From Bacillota bacterium (GTDB lineage Bacteria > Bacillota > Clostridia > Acetivibrionales > DSM-1351): DNA of 64,000 nt. The position numbers and the translations under genes are program-made. Numbering within the stretch: position 1 is the stretch's first letter; every line of letters starts with the position of its first letter. The DNA is taken from the NCBI GenBank assembly GCA_023415305.1, contig JAEZKZ010000040.1, forward strand, positions 13,179-77,178. The letters run 5' to 3'. Below, one piece after another: positions 7,317 to 16,450 of this stretch. The notes under the pieces are model-generated. The model did not search any database, was not told where the DNA came from, and saw only the letters and a program-made list of their open reading frames with translations.

Positions 7317-9728
7317 ATGGCAATTGGACAGTTTCAGCAACAGAGGTGGTCTTTTGACAGCTATGCTGTGGGTACAAATTTGAGCATAATCGGGAGATTT
7401 GATTACAAAATATATGAAAACTCCGAAAACGGTTATAAAATATATACCTTTGATATAGAGAAGATTATAGACGAAGATGGCTTTGAACATGAGGCAACAG
7501 ATCAGATAAGTGTGACAGGCTATTACGAGGTTAATGAACACTGCGCTGTTTTGCCCAGTAAAGTAATCGGAACGGTTGGCTCTTACAGGGGAGAAAAGCA
7601 GCTTAAGGCTGAAACCGTTGAGTTTATTGAGCCTGCCACTGATGAGGGAATAATCTCCTTCCTTTCCTGCGGCATAATAAAGGGAGTAGGAGAAAAAACC
7701 GCAAGAAATATTGTATCGGGCTACAAATCAGGCTCGGGCTTTGTTGAGGGCTTTGGAACCAGGACTCTGGAGGTTATCAAGAATGAGCCCCTTTCCCTGA
7801 CAAGAATAAGAGGAATTTCACCCGATAAGGCAAGGGTAATTCACGATTCCTATATGGAAAATATGGAGTATCAGAATATAATGATATTTTTTCAGAAGTT
7901 TGGCATATCTTCCGCCAAAGCCATGAAAATATATAATTCCTTTAAGGGGACATCCATAGCCATAGCTGAGCAAAATCCGTATATGTTTGCAAATATCAGA
8001 GGCTTCGGCTTCAAAAGCTGTGATGAAATCGCAAAGAAGCTGGGGATAGACCCACATTCGATATTCAGGCTTGAGTCTGCTCTCAAAAGTGTTCTTGAAA
8101 CGGCCGAAATGGACGGACACTGCTATTTATTCAAGAACAAGCTGTTGGAAATGACTGCGAAGGCACTGAGTGACGAAACGGATACCATTTCTGCTGAGGA
8201 GCTTGAAGATGCTTATAATAGAATGATCAAAGCAGGTAACTTTATTAATATAACTTATTCCGAACAGAATAATAAATATGAAGCAGTTTATACCAGGGAA
8301 ATGTACAAAATGGAGTATGAAACATCTCAGGCCATAAAGGAGATAGCCCGCTGCCAGCCTGATCTACTCCTTTTCAATGTAGACAAGCTGATTGAAGAAT
8401 TTGAAGCCTTGAGAGGCTTTGAACTTGAAAGTATGCAGAAGGAGGCCGTTCGGGCTGTTTTTGATACTAATATGCTGATACTTACAGGCTCAGCGGGCAG
8501 CGGGAAAACTACTACTGTTGAATGTATGATATATGTGCTGCAAAAATATTTTGCCAATCAGGAAGAGATGAGCTTTATGCTGGCAGCTCCAACGGGAAAG
8601 GCGGCAAAAAGGCTTACAGAAATCACAGGCTTTGAAGCTATGACCCTTCACAGGCTTCTGCAATTCTCATATGAAAGCAAAGGCTTTTTTTACAGGCAGG
8701 GCAATGAGCTGCCCTATGATTTGATTGTGGTTGATGAAAGCTCGATGTTGAGTATAGACCTTGCCCACGCACTTTTCACCGCTATTTCGCCGGGCACGAG
8801 GGTGGTAATGATTGGAGATACACAGCAGCTTCCGTCTGTAGGCGCCGGAAATGTGCTGGACGACATGATCAAGAGCGGCATAATCAAAACCGTAAAGCTT
8901 AATGTCATTAAGCGCCAGGCAGACGGGTCGGGTATTATTTCCAATGCAAACAGGATCATTAACGGCGAAATGCCCGAGAATGTGAATGAGAACAAGGATT
9001 TCTTTATAGTAGAAGAAGAGGATAAAAACCGAGTAATAAAAAGAACTCTTGAGGCGTTGAACCGCCTTATGACAGGCTATAACTACACCATTGACGACGT
9101 CCAGGTCATCTGTCCTCAGAAGACTTCCGAAATAGGAACCTATGAAATGAATAAGGCTATCCAGGAACTGATAAATCCTGCTGCTCCCGGTAAGAACGAA
9201 GTTAAGAGGGGTAACAGTATTTTCAGAGAAGGTGATAAGGTTATCCACCTAAGCAATAACTATGAGTCCCCCCATTATCAAAAAGACCCGTTTACTAACA
9301 GATACGTGGCAGAGGAGAGTTCGGGAGTTTTTAACGGAGATATAGGCAGGATAATACAAATATCCCAAATAAGCGAAACCGGTTTGAATGGTGATGATGA
9401 GGATAGCAGTTCAGCAACGACAGAAAGAAAAGTTGCAGTTCAGTATGATGATTTTATAATAATTTACCAGATAAATGAACTGGAAGAAATTGATCTTGCG
9501 TATAGTCTTACCGTTCACAAGATGCAGGGCTCCCAGTGTGAAGCTGCTATTATTCTTTGTCATATGAGAAATTATATTATGCTAAATAGAAACCTTGGCT
9601 ATACCGCAGTCACCAGAGCAAAAAAAATGGCATGTATTATAGGCCAGAAAAAAGCTGTAAAAGTCATGGTGTCAAATGTTAAGATAAATGAGAGAAACTC
9701 AATGTTGTGCGAACTTCTTAAGATATAG
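7317..9728 (+). CDS. recD2: RecD2-type ATP-dependent DNA helicase
   Basis: 803 residues, normal for RecD2 (SF1B, 5'-to-3' helicase not associated with RecBC). The N-terminal part (about 1-110) has the OB-like region, then a helix-hairpin-helix region (IIKGVGEKTARNIV, LTRIRGISPDKARVI, ANIRGFGFKSCDEIAKKLG). The motor has Walker A GSAGSGKT at 391-398, Walker B LIVVDESSML at about 468-477, motif III GDTQQLPSVGAGNVL, and late motifs VHKMQGSQ and YTAVTRAKK. The role is replication fork and recombination/repair support. It stands alone; no terminator is evident before the next leader. Confidence 0.93.
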   Translation: MAIGQFQQQRWSFDSYAVGTNLSIIGRFDYKIYENSENGYKIYTFDIEKIIDEDGFEHEATDQISVTGYYEVNEHCAVLPSKVIGTVGSYRGEKQLKAETVEFIEPATDEGIISFLSCGIIKGVGEKTARNIVSGYKSGSGFVEGFGTRTLEVIKNEPLSLTRIRGISPDKARVIHDSYMENMEYQNIMIFFQKFGISSAKAMKIYNSFKGTSIAIAEQNPYMFANIRGFGFKSCDEIAKKLGIDPHSIFRLESALKSVLETAEMDGHCYLFKNKLLEMTAKALSDETDTISAEELEDAYNRMIKAGNFINITYSEQNNKYEAVYTREMYKMEYETSQAIKEIARCQPDLLLFNVDKLIEEFEALRGFELESMQKEAVRAVFDTNMLILTGSAGSGKTTTVECMIYVLQKYFANQEEMSFMLAAPTGKAAKRLTEITGFEAMTLHRLLQFSYESKGFFYRQGNELPYDLIVVDESSMLSIDLAHALFTAISPGTRVVMIGDTQQLPSVGAGNVLDDMIKSGIIKTVKLNVIKRQADGSGIISNANRIINGEMPENVNENKDFFIVEEEDKNRVIKRTLEALNRLMTGYNYTIDDVQVICPQKTSEIGTYEMNKAIQELINPAAPGKNEVKRGNSIFREGDKVIHLSNNYESPHYQKDPFTNRYVAEESSGVFNGDIGRIIQISQISETGLNGDDEDSSSATTERKVAVQYDDFIIIYQINELEEIDLAYSLTVHKMQGSQCEAAIILCHMRNYIMLNRNLGYTAVTRAKKMACIIGQKKAVKVMVSNVKINERNSMLCELLKI

Positions 9729-9915
9729 CGCTCATTTACTACTATAACTGTGTAAAAGTCTAAGAGACAATCAATAGCAATTAATCCTGTTGAAAATAGA
9801 TACATTATAGTATATAAATGGGAATAATGTAATATTGCATAACCATCTAAACTGATGTAAAATGAACTTAAGAAAATGCGTGTGTTAAACGAGTAGGAGG
9901 AGGATACGTATCAGC
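9729..9915 (+). other. Leader of the comFC gene
   Basis: No gene or riboswitch seen. AGGAGGAGG at 9895-9903 is a strong ribosome site with no ATG, GTG or TTG at the proper distance in the comFC frame. Confidence 0.4.
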
Positions 9916-10581
9916 CTGCTGGAATTTTTATTTCCTCCGAGATGCAGTATTTGCAACGTGATATTATCTCCAGGGAGTCCTATTTGCTTATGCCTGCAAT
10001 GTGCCGCTGAAATGGACTATTTTAATAATAGTATAAATTCCTTAAATTTGCCCGATGACTATGAAATTTATTGTGACGGAATTATATGTGTAGGCAGATA
10101 TTGTAATTTACTTAAGAATTCCATAAAAAAATTCAAGTTCAGTAATAGGCCCTCGCATTATCGCACTTTTGGAAAGTTACTTGCTCTAAAGGTTCAGAAC
10201 ACTCCGCAATTAGGAAAAATAGATATTATAATACCCGTACCGATGCATAGAAACAGACAGAGACAAAGGGGATATAATCAAGCGGAATTAATAGCCGGAT
10301 TTACGGCCGGACTACTTGGTATAAAGTCCGAAAACCATGTTCTGATAAAAACTGTTGAAACTAAAACTCAAAGTCTGTTAAGTAAATCCCAACGCCTTAG
10401 AAATCTTGAAGGGAGTTTTAAGGTTAATTTACCAAAACGGGTTGAGGGCAAGAGTATTTTACTGGTAGATGACATTGTAACAACAGGAAGTACTATTAAT
10501 CAGTGCTGTAAAGCTTTAAAACAAGCAGGAGCTGAAAGAATCATTGCCGGTGTGATAGCAACAACAAGGGTTGACAGTTAA
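9916..10581 (+). CDS. comFC: ComF-family phosphoribosyltransferase-like protein
   Basis: About 221 residues. The C-terminal PRT domain has the PRPP loop ILLVDDIVTTGSTINQC, and the centre has the family's PVPMHRNRQRQRGYNQAELIA. The frame stays open upstream of the first GTG (9958) and encodes LLEFLFPPRCSICN, the conserved ComF opening with the first zinc Cys pair, followed by PICLCLQC as the second. I therefore start at the CTG codon 9916, about 12 bases after AGGAGGAGG; no standard start codon exists there, so the exact start is uncertain. In naturally competent bacteria ComFC acts in DNA uptake; here it heads the late flagellar region as in Bacillus. Confidence 0.82.
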   Translation: MLEFLFPPRCSICNVILSPGSPICLCLQCAAEMDYFNNSINSLNLPDDYEIYCDGIICVGRYCNLLKNSIKKFKFSNRPSHYRTFGKLLALKVQNTPQLGKIDIIIPVPMHRNRQRQRGYNQAELIAGFTAGLLGIKSENHVLIKTVETKTQSLLSKSQRLRNLEGSFKVNLPKRVEGKSILLVDDIVTTGSTINQCCKALKQAGAERIIAGVIATTRVDS

Positions 10582-10627
10582 ATTTATAACCTTACATATA
10601 TAACATGTTTTTGAGGGGGAGAATGCT

Positions 10628-11038
10628 ATGCCTGATTTAAGAAACTGCAGAAGATGCGGCAGAATGTACAACTATCTTGGAGGACCGCCAATTTGTCTTG
10701 ATTGTAAAAATGCAGACGAAGAGGTTTTTAAAAAAATAAAGGAATACTTGTATGATAATCCGGGTGCAACATTATCACAGGTTGCTATGGATTGTGATGT
10801 AAGTGTGGAAAAGATTAAGATGTTTTTAAAGGAAGGCCGTCTTGAGATAACTGAAGGAGCAAATATAATCCTTGAGTGTGAGAAATGCGGAAAATCCATA
10901 AGAACGGGCAGATTCTGCAATGACTGTCAGAACCAGCTTCATCATGACATCTCAGGAACTATTGCAAGGCCCGATAAGGAGCCTGAGGTCAAAAAACAGA
11001 CCGGAATAGGTATGAGATATCTGAACAAAAACTTTTAA
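10628..11038 (+). CDS. yvyF: YvyF-like flagellar operon zinc-finger protein
   Basis: 136 residues with two Cys-rich knuckles: NCRRCGRMYNYLGGPPICLDC at the start and CEKCGKSIRTGRFCNDC near residue 85-105. A helix-turn-helix-like segment lies between them (DNPGATLSQVAMDCDVSVEKI). This is the TIGR03826/YvyF pattern found between comFC and flgM in Bacillus, and the position here is the same. Function is not established; a regulatory role in flagellar expression is assumed. It follows comFC by 46 bases and is closed by a terminator. Confidence 0.85.
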   Translation: MPDLRNCRRCGRMYNYLGGPPICLDCKNADEEVFKKIKEYLYDNPGATLSQVAMDCDVSVEKIKMFLKEGRLEITEGANIILECEKCGKSIRTGRFCNDCQNQLHHDISGTIARPDKEPEVKKQTGIGMRYLNKNF

Positions 11039-11104
11039 TAACAAGAATTTTTGAATATTGATCGTGTCGCAAGTTCTATAAAGCATTTACCTATCAGTCA
11101 ATAA

Positions 11105-11130
11105 GCGAGGGAGATTCCCCTCGTTTTTTT
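11105..11130 (+). terminator. Rho-independent terminator after yvyF
   Basis: GCGAGGG and CCCCTCG arms around an AGATT loop, then seven T residues. Confidence 0.85.
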
Positions 11131-11325
11131 ATTATTTATAATGGTAATTTTTATTGTACATAATAGCAAATAAATTTTTACTATATACAAGGATTATACA
11201 ACTCAATTGAAAAGAACTATTACGAGAATGTGTAGATTATGTAAATTATTTCCCGATTTCCTGCCCTAAAATCCCTAATACAAGCTAATTTCAGCTCTTT
11301 TCCATTATTTATTCAAAAGGAATAC
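11131..11325 (+). other. AT-rich spacer before the flgM promoter
   Basis: Nothing recognisable beyond AT-rich sequence; separates the comFC-yvyF unit from the sigma-D-driven flgM unit. Confidence 0.4.
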
Positions 11326-11352
11326 TAAATATATTTTGCAAATTGACGATAA
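11325..11352 (+). promoter_or_regulatory. Sigma-D (sigma-28) promoter before flgM
   Basis: TAAA at 11326-11329, a 15-base spacer, and GACGATAA at 11345-11352 fit the TAAA-N15-GCCGATAA consensus at all but one position. It lies 56 bases before the flgM start codon, as expected for a flagellar late-class promoter. Confidence 0.75.
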
Positions 11353-11407
11353 TAAATATAGTAGAATTAGTCTTTGTATTATGCAATTTGGAAAGTAGGT
11401 GGTAACA

Positions 11408-11695
11408 ATGAAAATCACAGGTGATATTTACAATGTATCAAAGATCTATGATTCAAAAGGATCTGTTGGTAAAGTTAGTAAAACCAGTTCCGTGGCTCCC
11501 AAAAAGGATGTTGTATCCATATCCAGCAATGCTATGGATTATCAGACGGTAGCCAAAGCTCTCAGAGATGTTCCTGATGTCAGACAAAACAAGGTTGACG
11601 AACTTTCCGAAGTGTACAGGTCGGGAAACTATAATGTAAGCGGACAGGAAATTATTGAAAAACTCGGGAAATCAGTGTTGGATACAAAAGCTTAA
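11408..11695 (+). CDS. flgM: Anti-sigma-28 factor FlgM
   Basis: 95 residues. FlgM binds and inhibits SigD until the hook-basal body is finished and FlgM is exported. The family's C-terminal helices are visible: DVVSISSNAMDYQTVAKAL, VPDVRQNKVDELSEVYRSG, and ending NYNVSGQEIIEKLGKSVLD. I chose the ATG at 11408, 6 bases after AGGTGG, over the GTG at 11399. It starts the operon flgM-flgN-flgK-flgK-flgL-DUF6470 and has its own sigma-D promoter, which gives feedback control. Confidence 0.93.
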   Translation: MKITGDIYNVSKIYDSKGSVGKVSKTSSVAPKKDVVSISSNAMDYQTVAKALRDVPDVRQNKVDELSEVYRSGNYNVSGQEIIEKLGKSVLDTKA

Positions 11696-11767
11696 ATTTT
11701 GACAGATAACAAGAGATAAAGAGTTTGGCCTAATGTGAGATGCGCAAATGTTCGGGGGTGTAATTAA

Positions 11768-12268
11768 ATGGAGGCAGAATTAGTCAGACAACTGGTCAAT
11801 ATATTAAATCAGGAAAATGATATATATGATACACTCTTCAAGATATCCAACAATAAAAAGGAATTAATTATTGGTGGAAAGGTAAATGAGTTGGAGAATA
11901 TCGTTAAGATAGAACAGTCTCTGGTTATAAAAATTTCAAAACTGGAAGATGAAAGAGAAAAGGTCGTCGGAGAATTGTGCTCGTTATTAGGTCAAAAACC
12001 TGAGGATGTTACAATTTCGTGGCTGACAAACAAACTTGGGACAGAAGAAGCGTCCCAGTTGAAGGTTTGTCAGGAAAAAATGGTTAAAAAGATTAATGAA
12101 CTCAAAGATAATAATGAACTTAATTCAAAGCTTATTAAAAATTCTCTTGATTACATTGATTTTTCTATAAATATGATGACCAGTATCGATACTGTATCGA
12201 ATAATTACGGTATGACCGGTCAATCTGGAGATACAAAGAAAAGAAATCTTTTTGATGTGAAGCTTTAA
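11768..12268 (+). CDS. flgN: FlgN-type flagellar export chaperone
   Basis: 166 residues, mainly helical with long heptad-like stretches (ENDIYDTLFKISNNKKELI, KISKLEDEREKVVGEL) and a C-terminal NYGMTGQSG segment common in FlgN relatives. FlgN binds FlgK and FlgL and keeps them ready for flagellar secretion. It sits directly before both flgK genes, in the order found in Bacillus (yvyG). Confidence 0.9.
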   Translation: MEAELVRQLVNILNQENDIYDTLFKISNNKKELIIGGKVNELENIVKIEQSLVIKISKLEDEREKVVGELCSLLGQKPEDVTISWLTNKLGTEEASQLKVCQEKMVKKINELKDNNELNSKLIKNSLDYIDFSINMMTSIDTVSNNYGMTGQSGDTKKRNLFDVKL

Positions 12269-12333
12269 CATTATAAAAACCAGTATATTTTATTATACGT
12301 ATTTAGAAGCGATTTCTGTTAGGGGGACAGTGC

Positions 12334-14490
12334 ATGGCTGTAGGGTTTTCAAGTTATGGTATTGCTCAATCCGGGCTTATGGTTAGTGAAAGAGGACTGG
12401 CTGTTACAGGACACAATTTATCCAATGTTAATACAACAGGATATGTGCGCCAGCAGGCCATGATCGAATCAAGCCCATATATAAATGAATACGGTAAGGG
12501 TGGTAGACTGTTCCAGTATGGATTGGGTGCAGATATTCAGGAAACCAGACAGATAAGACATACCTTCCTTGATAATATTTACAGAAGGGAAAATACCTCT
12601 CTGGGCTACTGGGAAACAAGAGGGAAGGCCTTTGGAGACGTTGAGGCTATTCTAAACGACCCTATGGAGGATGGTGGTCTCCAGGAGGTTATGAATCAGT
12701 TCTGGGATTCCTGGCAGGAGTTATCCAAGAACCCTGAGAGCTTAACAACCAGAGCGCTTGTCAGACAAAGAGGACAGGCGTTGGTATATCATTTCAATCA
12801 TATCGGTCAACAATTAGACAAGCTGCAAAATGACCTTAATTCAGAGATACAGGTGCGTGTTGGTGAGGTAAATGAAATAACCAGCCAGCTTGCAGCACTT
12901 AATTATAGTATAGCAAGTCAGGAAATCAATGGTGACAGTGCAAATGACTACAGGGATCAAAGAAACCTTTTACTGGACAGGCTGTCAAAGCTCTGTAATG
13001 CTGAACCACTTGAAATGCAGGATGGTCAGGTTGATGTTACCCTTGGAGGATACTACCTGGTTCAAAAAGGCGTATCAACAAATCTGTATGTCGAAGCCAA
13101 TGCCAAGAATGGAAATTACTATTATCCGATGTTGGCAGGAACTAAAACTGAAGTTAGTATAAAGGGTGGCATACTAAAGGGATTACTGGAGTCCAGAGGT
13201 GAGGTTCCTGGAATAAAGGGTACCTACGAAAATGGAAATCCCAAGGAGAAGGTGGATATTACCTTTGCCATAGATACATCGGCCGGAACAGGCGCGGATT
13301 ATCTGGCACAACTCCAGACAACAATATCAAATTATATTAAAGATTTAAAAAATTCGGGAACAGATTTTAATTTGAGATTTGTATCAATGGGAGGCTCCTC
13401 AAGTGTATTCAAACCCAACGTAGTCCTTACTCAGGACAGTGTTGTAAACTTGGAAAATCCTACAGGTATACCTGATCCGGCATACCCGACCTATGCGGAA
13501 TTAATTTCATTTATGTCGGAAACTCCAGATACAGACGGAAATCTGGGCGGATTGGTCACCAGTCTGGAGAACATACAAACAGCTAATGGCTTCAGAGAGG
13601 ATGCAGCTAAAGTATTATATGTCATCTCAAACAAGAGTATAAACGGAGACAGCGGTGCTGAGGCTACTCCTGAGAATGTTGCCGACTATATAAACAGACT
13701 GAATAAGCTGGGAATTAAGACTTCAATTATAACCGAAAGACAATACTTTAAAGAGGGTCAAACCTCAACAGAACTGGGCTGGAATACAATAGCCTCGGGA
13801 ACAAAAGGAACAGTCCTTGAAATAGGAGATACAGATGAAGATTTCAACGGCCTGTACAAACAGATAAACAGCGATACGAGAAAAGCTGTTGCCGCAGCAA
13901 TGGGCAATATACCTATATCAAAGAATATAGTATCTGATGTAAAAATAAAACTTAATGCTATGGTAAACACCATTACAAGAGAAATAAACTATCTCCAGAA
14001 GACCGGCTTTACCTTGGACGGACAGCCTGGTGTAAATTTCTTTGCTGCCATAGATGACAAATATCCCATGCAGATAGGTAATCTTAGACTGAGCGATGAA
14101 TTACTAAGTGATAAGGGCTTAAATAATATCACAGCTTCTTCATCCACAGCAAAGGGTGATAACTCTATCTCATTGAAAATTGCAAATCTGAGGGATACAG
14201 ACTTAATGGAGGATAGTGCGGGAGACGTTACAGTTGATGAATTTTATCGGTCTATTATACTTGATATTGGTAATGGAGGGTCAGAGGCAAACAAAATAAG
14301 CGAAAGTCAGCAAACCCTTGTTCAATCTGCCGATGGGCAGAGAACAGCTATTTCAGGAGTATCTATGGATGAAGAAATGGCTAATATGATGAAATTCAAG
14401 TTTGCATATGATGCTTCTGCCAGAGTTCTTAATATTATAGACTCCATGATAGAAAACGTGGTTATGACTATGGGTAAAGTCGGCAGGTAG
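12334..14490 (+). CDS. flgK: Flagellar hook-associated protein FlgK with an inserted vWA-like domain
   Basis: 718 residues, about 200 longer than typical clostridial FlgK. The N-terminal ~290 residues (GLAVTGHNLSNVNTTGYVRQ) and C-terminal ~190 residues (ISGVSMDEEMANMMKFKFAY) are normal FlgK D0/D1 parts. Between them, about residues 300-515, lies a von Willebrand A-like domain: VDITFAIDTSAGTG, LNIRFVSMGG-like LRFVSMGG, AAKVLYVISNKSING and LNKLGIKTSIITE. The MIDAS is degenerate (D-T-S-A-G and VISNK in place of ITDG), so metal binding is doubtful. FlgK forms the first hook-filament junction ring, and the extra domain should sit on the junction surface. AGGGGGA precedes the ATG. Confidence 0.92.
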   Translation: MAVGFSSYGIAQSGLMVSERGLAVTGHNLSNVNTTGYVRQQAMIESSPYINEYGKGGRLFQYGLGADIQETRQIRHTFLDNIYRRENTSLGYWETRGKAFGDVEAILNDPMEDGGLQEVMNQFWDSWQELSKNPESLTTRALVRQRGQALVYHFNHIGQQLDKLQNDLNSEIQVRVGEVNEITSQLAALNYSIASQEINGDSANDYRDQRNLLLDRLSKLCNAEPLEMQDGQVDVTLGGYYLVQKGVSTNLYVEANAKNGNYYYPMLAGTKTEVSIKGGILKGLLESRGEVPGIKGTYENGNPKEKVDITFAIDTSAGTGADYLAQLQTTISNYIKDLKNSGTDFNLRFVSMGGSSSVFKPNVVLTQDSVVNLENPTGIPDPAYPTYAELISFMSETPDTDGNLGGLVTSLENIQTANGFREDAAKVLYVISNKSINGDSGAEATPENVADYINRLNKLGIKTSIITERQYFKEGQTSTELGWNTIASGTKGTVLEIGDTDEDFNGLYKQINSDTRKAVAAAMGNIPISKNIVSDVKIKLNAMVNTITREINYLQKTGFTLDGQPGVNFFAAIDDKYPMQIGNLRLSDELLSDKGLNNITASSSTAKGDNSISLKIANLRDTDLMEDSAGDVTVDEFYRSIILDIGNGGSEANKISESQQTLVQSADGQRTAISGVSMDEEMANMMKFKFAYDASARVLNIIDSMIENVVMTMGKVGR

Positions 14491-14637
14491 TTCATACTTA
14501 TAGTTATTAATTAAAACGTTAAAATTCAATAAAAATTAGTTCAATATAGATTTAAAAGTATAGATTAAATGGTTAATTATTGTTTTATTTTAGTTATTAC
14601 AGGGGCAGAACAATTACTCAAAGAATAGGTGAGAGAT

Positions 14638-16296
14638 ATGAGACAAAGCTTTTTTGGTTTTAATGTAGCGTTAAGCGGACTGTATACAGCACAGAAGAAT
14701 TTGAACACCGTAAGCCATAACATAACCAATGCCACAACACCAGGTTACTCCAGACAACAGAATGTCCAAGTAGCAGCAAGACCTATTTCAGTTTTGGACG
14801 GGACTGGTATGGTTGGCACAGGTTCCGAAGTTAAAACCGTTGAGCGTATCAGAGATGAGTATCTCGATTTTAAATACTGGAGTGAAAATATAGCTCATGG
14901 GGAATGGAGCAAAAAGGCTGAGCTGCTCTCAGAGCTTGAAGCGACATTTAATGAACCTTCAAATAGCGGTTTTGTAACAATAATGAATGAATTTTTCAAT
15001 GCGTATCAGGAATTGTCAAAGGACCCGTCAAGTCCTTCCGTTCGTGCGCTGGTCAGGGAAAAAGGTTTTACTATGGCCAACTACTTTAACAATACAGCCA
15101 CACACTTTGAGAAATTGCAGGAAGATATCAATGATATGGTCAGAATAAGTGTTGATCAAATTAATTCATTAGCTTCTCAAATTCAGCAATTAAACAAACA
15201 GATATATAATTTTGAAATACAGGGTCAGTCGGCAAATGATTTGAGAGATTCAAGAACTCTGCTTGTGGACAAGCTTTCCAAAATGATAAATATTCAAGCC
15301 ACGGAAATTAGCTATGGAAAGCTTCCGAATGGCGCAGATGATATACATTTCCAGGTTACTGTTGGAGGAAAATCCCTGGTAGACCACTTTAATATAAGTA
15401 AATTAAAGATTGAACAGCGCAAAACCAAACTAAATGAAGAAGATACCGGTAACCTCTATGAAGTGAAATGGGAGGACGGAAACTCCCTCAGTGTAACCGG
15501 TGGAGAGTTGAGGGGGCTGTTGGATGTAAGAGACGGTAAGGATGGAGCTTTAGGTGCTGACGGCAAATCAAAAAGTCCTATTTACAAAGGCATCCCTTAT
15601 TACCAGATGAAATTAAATGAATTCGTCAGAACCTTTGCAATGGCCTTCAATGAGGGCTATATGCCGAATTCTGATGGCATTCTGGCACATACTGCAGGAA
15701 CCGGTCATGTGGAAGGATATGGTTATGACGCCGATATAACAGGTCCGGGCCTTGCACCAGAGAATATAAGATTTTTTACAATGTTCGGCGAGGGCAACAC
15801 AGCCATATCCGGCAGCAAGTTGATAGAAGGGGCAGGTACAGCATTAAATGCCAATAATGTAAACGAAGACATAGTAAAAAAATATCAGAATATTACTGCT
15901 AAAAACTTTACCGTAAGCAGTGATGTAATGAATAATATTGACACTATTGCAACATCCAATGTACGCGGTGAAAATGGTAATATAAACCTTTTAAATAAAA
16001 TTATGGAGCTTAGATCAAACCAAAGCCTGTTCTATGAAGGTGCACCCGAGGACTTTATGAAATCGCTGGTTGCAGGTATGGGTATAGACTCCCAACAGGC
16101 AACCCGCTTCAAGAGCAGTCAGGAGACAATAGTTGCACAGGTTGATAACAGAAGGATGTCTGTATCCGGAGTCGAACTTAACGAGGAAATGACAAACATG
16201 GTGAAATTCCAGCAGTCCTATAATGCAGCTGCAAAGATGATAACCACAATGTCGGAAATCTACGACACATTGATAAACAGGTTGGGAGTAGGATAA
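14638..16296 (+). CDS. flgK: Second flagellar hook-associated protein FlgK
   Basis: 552 residues, standard FlgK size. N-terminus FGFNVALSGLYTAQKNLNTV with SHNITNATTPGYSRQ, and C-terminus SGVELNEEMTNMVKFQQSYNAAAKMI, are the D0 helices that interlock in the junction. It lacks the vWA insertion found in the gene just upstream; the matching place here holds a short RDGKDGALGADGKSKS loop. I chose ATG 14638, preceded by AGGTGA, over the GTG at 14629. Two FlgK proteins in tandem imply division of labour or a mixed junction ring. Confidence 0.93.
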   Translation: MRQSFFGFNVALSGLYTAQKNLNTVSHNITNATTPGYSRQQNVQVAARPISVLDGTGMVGTGSEVKTVERIRDEYLDFKYWSENIAHGEWSKKAELLSELEATFNEPSNSGFVTIMNEFFNAYQELSKDPSSPSVRALVREKGFTMANYFNNTATHFEKLQEDINDMVRISVDQINSLASQIQQLNKQIYNFEIQGQSANDLRDSRTLLVDKLSKMINIQATEISYGKLPNGADDIHFQVTVGGKSLVDHFNISKLKIEQRKTKLNEEDTGNLYEVKWEDGNSLSVTGGELRGLLDVRDGKDGALGADGKSKSPIYKGIPYYQMKLNEFVRTFAMAFNEGYMPNSDGILAHTAGTGHVEGYGYDADITGPGLAPENIRFFTMFGEGNTAISGSKLIEGAGTALNANNVNEDIVKKYQNITAKNFTVSSDVMNNIDTIATSNVRGENGNINLLNKIMELRSNQSLFYEGAPEDFMKSLVAGMGIDSQQATRFKSSQETIVAQVDNRRMSVSGVELNEEMTNMVKFQQSYNAAAKMITTMSEIYDTLINRLGVG

Positions 16297-16302
16297 TTTA
16301 AG

Positions 16303-16376
16303 ACGATAATAACAGTGACAATGTTTGCAAGTGATTTATGTATATCAAGGCATTTATATTAACATTATTATCGAGA
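16303..16376 (+). other. Inverted repeat between flgK and flgL
   Basis: CGATAATAA (about 16303-16312) is matched by TTATTATCG (about 16366-16374) across a 50-base loop. There is no T run, so it may be an RNA processing or stability element rather than a terminator. Confidence 0.35.
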
Positions 16377-16450
16377 CAAGTGATTAAGATTAATAGTTAC
16401 TATAATAACATAACAAGTGGATTATGAAACACACACCCGGAGGATCATAT

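Noticed and set aside
8667..9248. 193-residue minus-strand ORF within recD2
   Set aside because: Lies fully inside a strongly conserved helicase gene; composition is that of a shadow frame.
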